This document shows positions 59,693 to 64,000 of a stretch of DNA of 64,000 nt, one piece after another. The notes under the pieces were generated by a model, which worked only from the letters and a program-made list of their open reading frames with translations, searched no databases and was not told the origin of the DNA. The stretch covers positions 186,001 to 250,000 of the forward strand of contig CAJYNG010000013.1 in NCBI GenBank assembly GCA_913775725.1, given 5' to 3'. The position numbers and the translations under genes were made by a program. Every line of letters begins with the position of its first letter. Within the stretch, counting starts at the first letter, position 1. This DNA is from an uncultured Stenotrophomonas sp. (GTDB lineage Bacteria > Pseudomonadota > Gammaproteobacteria > Xanthomonadales > Xanthomonadaceae).

Positions 59693-62332
59693 TCAGAAGC
59701 GGTAATCGAAGCCCAACGTGAAGTAGCGGCCGCGCAGGTCGTACTGGCTGAAGTCGTACGGCGCACGGATGCCCGGGAACGAGGCGTCATACGGCGGCGT
59801 CTTGTCGGCCAGGTTCTGCACCTTGGCGTACACGGTCAGCTTGTCGATGCCGGTGTAGGCCAGGTACAGGTCGTACTGGCTGTAGCTGCCGACGCGCTGC
59901 TGCACGGCCGTGGCCGCGGTGCTCGCTTCCTGGCGATAGCTGCTGGTGTAGTACCAGGTCACCGCCGCGTTGAAGTCACCGTACTTCCAGTCCAGCGTGG
60001 TGGTGGCCTTGTCCCTGGGCAGCGTCGCGCCCAGGTTGCTGCCGGCGTAGTCGACCAGCGGGCCACCGACCACGGTCGGGCGACGGTAGTCACGCACGTG
60101 GGTGTAGGCCGAGGACACGGTGAAGTCGCCCAGCGCAGCGGTCGGAATGCGCTGGCGCAGCTCGACGTCGATGCCCGAGGTCTTCAGCTCGCTCAGGTTC
60201 TGGTAGCGGTTGTAGACCGCTTGCAGCTTGCCACGCTCATCGCGCTGCACCGCGCCGGCGACATTGTCGTTGACCAGGGTCTGGGTGTTGTTGGTGCCGA
60301 CCAGGTTGTCCAGCTGGATGCGGTAGTAGTCCACGCTCAGGTTGGTGTTGGCCCACGGCGACAGCACCACGCCGAAGTTCACGCTCTTGGTGCGCTCGGG
60401 CTTCAGCTCGTTGTTGCCAACGGTGAAGAAGGTCGGGTTCTGCCGCGAGCCCGGCACGTCCGGATCACGCGGATCGACCACGCTGCCGTAGGCGATGCTG
60501 GTGCTGTTGGAGTTCTCCGACAGCGACGGCGCACGGAAGCCCTTCGAGGCCGATGCACGTACCAGCAGGAAGTCCAGCGGCTGCCAGCGCAGGCCGATCT
60601 TCGGCGAGAACGCATCGCCGAAATCATCGTAATGGTCGGCACGCGCGGCGGCGGACAGCTCCAGCGTCGAGGCCAGCGGCACGTTCACTTCGGCATAGGC
60701 CGCACTGACCTGGCGCTTGCCGTGCACTTCGGCGATCGCCGGGCGCACCTGCAGGCCGGCGTCGATCTGCCACGGGTTGTTGGAATCGAGCTTCTCGCGG
60801 CGCCACTCGGCACCGGCGGCGAAGCCGATCTCGCCGGCCCAGGTGTGGCCCAGGCTGCCGGAAATCTTCGCATCGATGCCCTGCAGCTTGGATTCGGCCG
60901 GACGCAGCGTGGCGATGTTGATCGAGTCGCGCACCGACTGCGGCGTCGCCGCCGGGTTGAGCAGGTTGTAGCTGCCCGTGGCCAGCGCATCGGCCAGCGC
61001 CCAGCGGTTGGCGAAGCCGCCGGACACGCTCTCGCGTTCGCTGCTGCGCGCACCGAATGCAGCCACTTCCCAGTCCCAGTTGGCGGTGGTGCCGCGCAGG
61101 CCGAACACGCCGCGATAGGCCGTGGAGCGGTTGGTCTTGATCGTGCCGCCAAGGTCGAAGAACGTGTACTCGATCGGGATCGCACGGCCGTACGGGTTGT
61201 ACGGATTGTTGGCCGGCAGCAGCGACGACACCGGCTCGGCCAGGCCGCTGTTCGCGTTCAATGCGAAGCGGCCGCTCTCCAGGGTGAAGAACGGGCTGCT
61301 GCCGAACCATGCGGCGCTCTTGATCTGGCTGTACAGCACTTCGCCGAACGCTTCGACGTTGTCGTTCAGGCGGAAGGTACCGTTGGCATAGGCCTGGTAA
61401 CGCTTGGTGGAGGGGATCAGCGTGGTGAACGGCGCCTGGTTGAAGCCGCAGGTGTCACCGGACAGGCCATCAATCGGCGCGCTGGCAACGCGGGTGGTGC
61501 CGGCCGGGCAGTTGCCGCTGGCGTCGAGCATCGGTACCGACACACCGTTCACCAGATAGCGCGCGCCCTTGGCCGACCAACCATTCCAGCGGCCACCGGG
61601 TTTGTCGGTGTAGATGCCGCTGCTGGTCAGGTTGCGCTCGTCCTGATCGAGGCGCTCGCGGTTGTAACCCTGCAGGCTGAAGAGGATGTTGTAGCCATCG
61701 GTGTCGAGATCACCGAGGCCGCCGACGAATTTCAGGTTCTGCTCGTGCAGGCCGCCCTGGTCGGCACCGCCGAAGCTGCCGCCGATTTCGGCGCCTTCGA
61801 AGTTCTGCCGGGTGATGATGTTGACCACGCCGGCCACGGCATCGGAACCGTACACCGCCGAGGCGCCGTCCTTGAGCACTTCGATGCGTTCGACCGCGAC
61901 CAGCGGCAGCGCGTTGAGATCGACGAAGGTGTCGGACAGGCCGCCGGCCGGGAAGCCGTAGTTGGCCAGGCGGCGGCCGTTGAGCAGCACCAGCGTGTTT
62001 TTCTGCGACAGGCCACGCAGGCCGATGCCGGCCGAACCGGAGGCCCAGCCGTTGTTGGTGGTTTCGTTGCTGGCGTTGCCGGTGTTGGCCGAGATCGAGC
62101 GCAGCACGTCGGCCACGGTGGCCTTGCCGATCTGTTCCAGCTGCTGGCGACCGATCACCTGCACCGGGTTGGAGGCCTCGGTATCGGTACGCTTGATGTT
62201 GGAACCGGTGACGCGCACGGCGGCCAGGGTGCTGGCTTCGCCACTGGCGTCGGCGAGGGTTTCGGCGGCGGCGGACAAAGGCGCGGCCAGAGCGACGGCC
62301 AGGGCCGCCACGAGCAGGGTGTGCTTGGGCAT
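59693..62332 (-). CDS. TonB-dependent outer-membrane receptor
   Basis: The 879-aa protein has a signal peptide (residues 1-24), a plug domain (about 45-180: [63 protein letters not shown]) and a 22-strand beta-barrel ending in aromatic FTLGFDYRF. TonB receptors import large substrates with energy from TonB. The adjacent exported M14 carboxypeptidase suggests peptides as substrate. Two operator-like palindromes lie upstream. Confidence 0.9.
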   Translation of the reverse strand: MPKHTLLVAALAVALAAPLSAAAETLADASGEASTLAAVRVTGSNIKRTDTEASNPVQVIGRQQLEQIGKATVADVLRSISANTGNASNETTNNGWASGSAGIGLRGLSQKNTLVLLNGRRLANYGFPAGGLSDTFVDLNALPLVAVERIEVLKDGASAVYGSDAVAGVVNIITRQNFEGAEIGGSFGGADQGGLHEQNLKFVGGLGDLDTDGYNILFSLQGYNRERLDQDERNLTSSGIYTDKPGGRWNGWSAKGARYLVNGVSVPMLDASGNCPAGTTRVASAPIDGLSGDTCGFNQAPFTTLIPSTKRYQAYANGTFRLNDNVEAFGEVLYSQIKSAAWFGSSPFFTLESGRFALNANSGLAEPVSSLLPANNPYNPYGRAIPIEYTFFDLGGTIKTNRSTAYRGVFGLRGTTANWDWEVAAFGARSSERESVSGGFANRWALADALATGSYNLLNPAATPQSVRDSINIATLRPAESKLQGIDAKISGSLGHTWAGEIGFAAGAEWRREKLDSNNPWQIDAGLQVRPAIAEVHGKRQVSAAYAEVNVPLASTLELSAAARADHYDDFGDAFSPKIGLRWQPLDFLLVRASASKGFRAPSLSENSNSTSIAYGSVVDPRDPDVPGSRQNPTFFTVGNNELKPERTKSVNFGVVLSPWANTNLSVDYYRIQLDNLVGTNNTQTLVNDNVAGAVQRDERGKLQAVYNRYQNLSELKTSGIDVELRQRIPTAALGDFTVSSAYTHVRDYRRPTVVGGPLVDYAGSNLGATLPRDKATTTLDWKYGDFNAAVTWYYTSSYRQEASTAATAVQQRVGSYSQYDLYLAYTGIDKLTVYAKVQNLADKTPPYDASFPGIRAPYDFSQYDLRGRYFTLGFDYRF

Positions 62333-62407
62333 GACGATGTGGGGGAGGTGGAAAGGGCGACGAAGTTCCGCAGTAATCCATGCCTGGCCGGGATCCGGCC
62401 AATAACA

Positions 62408-62430
62408 TCTCTTCATACGGATATAAGAGA
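62408..62430. promoter_or_regulatory. Operator-like imperfect palindrome 1
   Basis: TCTCTTCATACGGATATAAGAGA (split here as TCTCTT, CATACGGATAT, AAGAGA) has six-base arms TCTCTT/AAGAGA. It resembles the element 31 bp downstream and lies 76 bp upstream of the receptor start, between divergent genes. Confidence 0.45.
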
Positions 62431-62438
62431 AACTATCA

Positions 62439-62461
62439 TCTCTTCATCCGGATGGAAAGAG
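62439..62461. promoter_or_regulatory. Operator-like imperfect palindrome 2
   Basis: It reads TCTCTTCATCCGGATGG then AAAGAG, containing the perfect palindrome CATCCGGATG. It is 31 bp from the first element, about three helical turns, 64 bp before the queD start. Confidence 0.45.
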
Positions 62462-62524
62462 TTGCTTCACGAAAGCCCAACATCCGCTCAGGCTGCCGAA
62501 CCGCCCACGGCGTACAATCGCGCC

Positions 62525-62887
62525 ATGGAAATCTTCAAAGTCTTCATGCTCGAGGCGGCGCACCGCCTCCCCAACGTGCCGCCGGGGCACAAGTGCGCGC
62601 GCCTGCACGGCCACTCGTTCCGGGTGGAACTGAAGGTCGAGGGCGAGCCGGGGGCGCAGACCGGCTGGATCATGGACTTCGGCGACGTGAAGGCGGCCTT
62701 CCAGCCTATCTACGACCGCCTGGACCATCACTACCTCAATGACATCCCCGGCCTTGAGAACCCGACCAGCGAGAACCTGGCGGTGTGGATCTGGAACGAA
62801 CTCAAGCCCAGCCTGCCAGCGCTGAGCGAGATCACCGTGCACGAAACCTGCACGTCGGGCTGCCGCTACCGCGGCCCTGCGATCTGA
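62525..62887 (+). CDS. queD: 6-carboxytetrahydropterin synthase
   Basis: The 120-aa protein has zinc ligands His13 (EAAHRLP), His28 and His30 (LHGHSF) with catalytic Cys24 (HKCARL) and the [10 protein letters not shown] block. Together these identify the PTPS/QueD family. It makes 6-carboxy-tetrahydropterin for queuosine biosynthesis. It is monocistronic with a terminator following and is divergent from the TonB receptor. Confidence 0.93.
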   Translation: MEIFKVFMLEAAHRLPNVPPGHKCARLHGHSFRVELKVEGEPGAQTGWIMDFGDVKAAFQPIYDRLDHHYLNDIPGLENPTSENLAVWIWNELKPSLPALSEITVHETCTSGCRYRGPAI

Positions 62888-62914
62888 TCAACCCATTGAT
62901 CTGAAAGGTTTTTC

Positions 62915-62945
62915 AAAGGCGCCTTGGGCGCCTTTGTTATTTTTG
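62915..62945 (+). terminator. Intrinsic terminator of queD
   Basis: AAAGGCGCC, TTG loop, GGCGCCTTT followed by a T-rich run, 27 bp past the stop. Confidence 0.85.
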
Positions 62946-63003
62946 TTGCATTGCGGCATCAAGGGCGTATGCTGCATTGCATCAAGCCACTTCCTGATGC
63001 CCC

Positions 63004-63351
63004 ATGGCCGCCGCCTTCAGCGATCGCTTCAGTGATGCCACCCGCCAGCTCGCCGCCGCGGCAACGCGCGCGAACCGGTTGGCATTGGAGAACGCGGAAA
63101 GCATGTTCGGCGTGCAGCTGAAGGCGATGGAGCGCAACCTGACCGCCACCAGCGGCTGGCTGGGCGAACTGGCCCGCAGTGAAGACGCGGCCGTTACGCT
63201 CTCCAAGGGCGCGCAACTGTGGCAGGACAACCTGCAGCGGCTGGGTCAGGCCCAGCAGGACATGGTCGGGCTCGGCCTGCAGGCCAGCAAGGCCTGGTCC
63301 GAACTGGCACAGGGCTACAACGAATCAACGGCGGACGCGAACAACCACTGA
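63004..63351 (+). CDS. Phasin-family protein
   Basis: The 115-aa all-helical protein has the phasin pattern: NRLALENAESMFGVQLKAMERN, followed by GWLGELARSEDAA and QDNLQRLGQAQQDMVGLGLQASKAWSELAQ. Phasins coat polyhydroxyalkanoate granules, and xanthomonads also use phasin-like proteins of unknown purpose. No PHA synthase is encoded in the window. Confidence 0.75.
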   Translation: MAAAFSDRFSDATRQLAAAATRANRLALENAESMFGVQLKAMERNLTATSGWLGELARSEDAAVTLSKGAQLWQDNLQRLGQAQQDMVGLGLQASKAWSELAQGYNESTADANNH

Positions 63352-63366
63352 CGCGACGCAACGCTC

Positions 63367-63434
63367 ATTGCGTGGGTCCCTCCCCCCACGCAATCCGGAC
63401 CCGGCAGATCCCTCCCTCTGCCGGGTCTTTTTTT
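63367..63434 (+). terminator. Double-hairpin terminator of the phasin gene
   Basis: A first stem (ATTGCGTGGG, 63367-63376, with CCCACGCAAT, 63385-63394) is followed by GACCCGGCAG/CTGCCGGGTC (63398-63427) and a seven-T run. The second hairpin is the terminator proper. Confidence 0.85.
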
Positions 63435-63504
63435 GCCTGGCGTCTGGATACCGAAGTGCGTCTTCGTCCTATCTCTCTGCAAGCTGATGGGCCCCGCCGG
63501 GGCA

Positions 63505-63582
63505 GGCAGGGGCCTGGGCAAATGTCCCCCGGCGTCGGCCGTTGGCCGTCACCTCCTCCTTTACTTTGCCCAGACCCCTGCC
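63505..63582 (+). repeat. Family C palindrome, copy 1
   Basis: Arms 63505-63520 and 63567-63582 pair at 15 of 16 positions around a 46-nt loop (63521-63566). The loop shares a core of 42 nt with the inverted copy at 63664-63759. Confidence 0.75.
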
Positions 63583-63663
63583 CACCCCGACGAGGCTCGG
63601 CGTGCGGCAGGTAAAGCGCAGCGCTCGCGGCCACCTTTCAACGAGGCGCCGACGAACTCCGAA

Positions 63664-63759
63664 CGCAGGGCGGAGGCCCTTGCGTACGAAGTAAAGGGGG
63701 AGGTGACGGCCAACGGCCGGCGTCGGAGGACATTCGTACGCAAGGGCCTCCGCCCTGCG
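63664..63759 (-). repeat. Family C palindrome, copy 2 (reverse)
   Basis: Arms 63664-63690 and 63733-63759 match perfectly over 27 bp. The 42-nt loop (63691-63732), read in reverse, matches copy 1 at 38 of 42 positions. The two copies fill most of the 435-bp gap between the phasin gene and the asparagine synthetase end; no gene is seen. Confidence 0.8.
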
Positions 63760-63786
63760 CCACGCAGAACCCACCGCGAAGGAACC

Positions 63787-64000
63787 TCAACGCCCGCGAC
63801 CACCGTGCCAGTGCTGGTGCCACGCCTGGAACATCAGCACGTTCCACAGGTGCGTGTGCCACTTGCGCTCACCGCGCAGGAACGCCTCCCAGATGCCGCG
63901 CACGCGCGCCGCATCGAAGCAGCCCTGGTTGCGCAGCAGCTGCGGGTCCAGCAGCGCCTCCGCCCAATCGCGCAGCGGGCCTGCCAACCAACGTGCCATC
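63787..64000 (-). CDS. Asparagine synthase (glutamine-hydrolysing), C-terminal part (partial)
   Basis: The open frame runs off the window edge; 71 residues and the TGA stop are present. RWLAGPLRDWAEALLDPQ, GIWEAFLRGERKWHTHLWNVLMFQAWHQHW is the family's C-terminal helix pattern, with the conserved LWxVLMFQAW. The family makes asparagine with glutamine as nitrogen donor, and many relatives act in antigen or exopolysaccharide loci. The true start lies outside the window. Confidence 0.75.
   Translation of the reverse strand, partial: MARWLAGPLRDWAEALLDPQLLRNQGCFDAARVRGIWEAFLRGERKWHTHLWNVLMFQAWHQHWHGGRGR

Overview
The window is high-GC, densely coded chromosomal DNA with no tRNA, rRNA, CRISPR array or prophage visible. 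Gene order, protein sequences and GTAG-headed palindromic (SMAG) repeats point to a Stenotrophomonas, probably S. maltophilia complex. Two order signatures support this: pepA-holC-valS, and an LPS O-antigen cluster lying between metB and etfBA, the conserved xanthomonad borders.

Layout. 0-5 kb: end of pepA, holC, a small membrane protein, valS and an EamA permease with several SMAG repeats. 4.7-9.9 kb: rimI, a HolD(psi)-like gene and a CDP-alcohol phosphatidyltransferase in one overlapping minus-strand operon, a DUF4124 gene, a 0.67 kb palindrome-rich intergenic locus, proS and an H-NS-type gene. 10-15.5 kb: a ThrE-type exporter, a four-gene Mla/MCE lipid-transport operon and alkB. 15.5-19.7 kb: a two-subunit 3-oxoacid CoA-transferase and a SWIM-SNF2 ATPase.

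19.9-45 kb is the surface-polysaccharide region. It holds rmlBACD (dTDP-L-rhamnose), etfBA, xanA/xanB (GDP-mannose), a HAD-UbiA fusion, a methyltransferase, glycosyltransferases, an SMR-like flippase candidate, a large unidentified membrane protein, rmd and gmd (GDP-mannose to GDP-D-rhamnose), an 838-aa double glycosyltransferase, an FkbM methyltransferase with a long coiled coil, and wzt/wzm. No wzx or wzy is present. The O chain is therefore probably built on the cytoplasmic face, capped, recognised by the Wzt C-terminal domain and exported by Wzm/Wzt, as in D-rhamnan systems. The HAD-UbiA, SMR and large membrane proteins could form a separate periplasmic decoration route.

43.8-53 kb: metB and cbs (transsulfuration), a YdcH protein, an OmpA-like/DUF4398 pair, pilU, and a radical-SAM plus DUF4130-UdgX pair implicated in DNA metabolism. 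52.7-64 kb: maiA and fah (tyrosine degradation), rhlE with a long leader, an M14 peptidase plus TonB-dependent receptor pair, queD, a phasin and the end of an asparagine synthetase.

The least explained content is intergenic. At least two families of elements have a conserved 42-54 nt core held in the loop of a long palindrome whose arms differ between copies yet stay self-complementary. They sit in tandem composite loci at gene ends. In two genes the stop codon itself lies inside a palindromic repeat.
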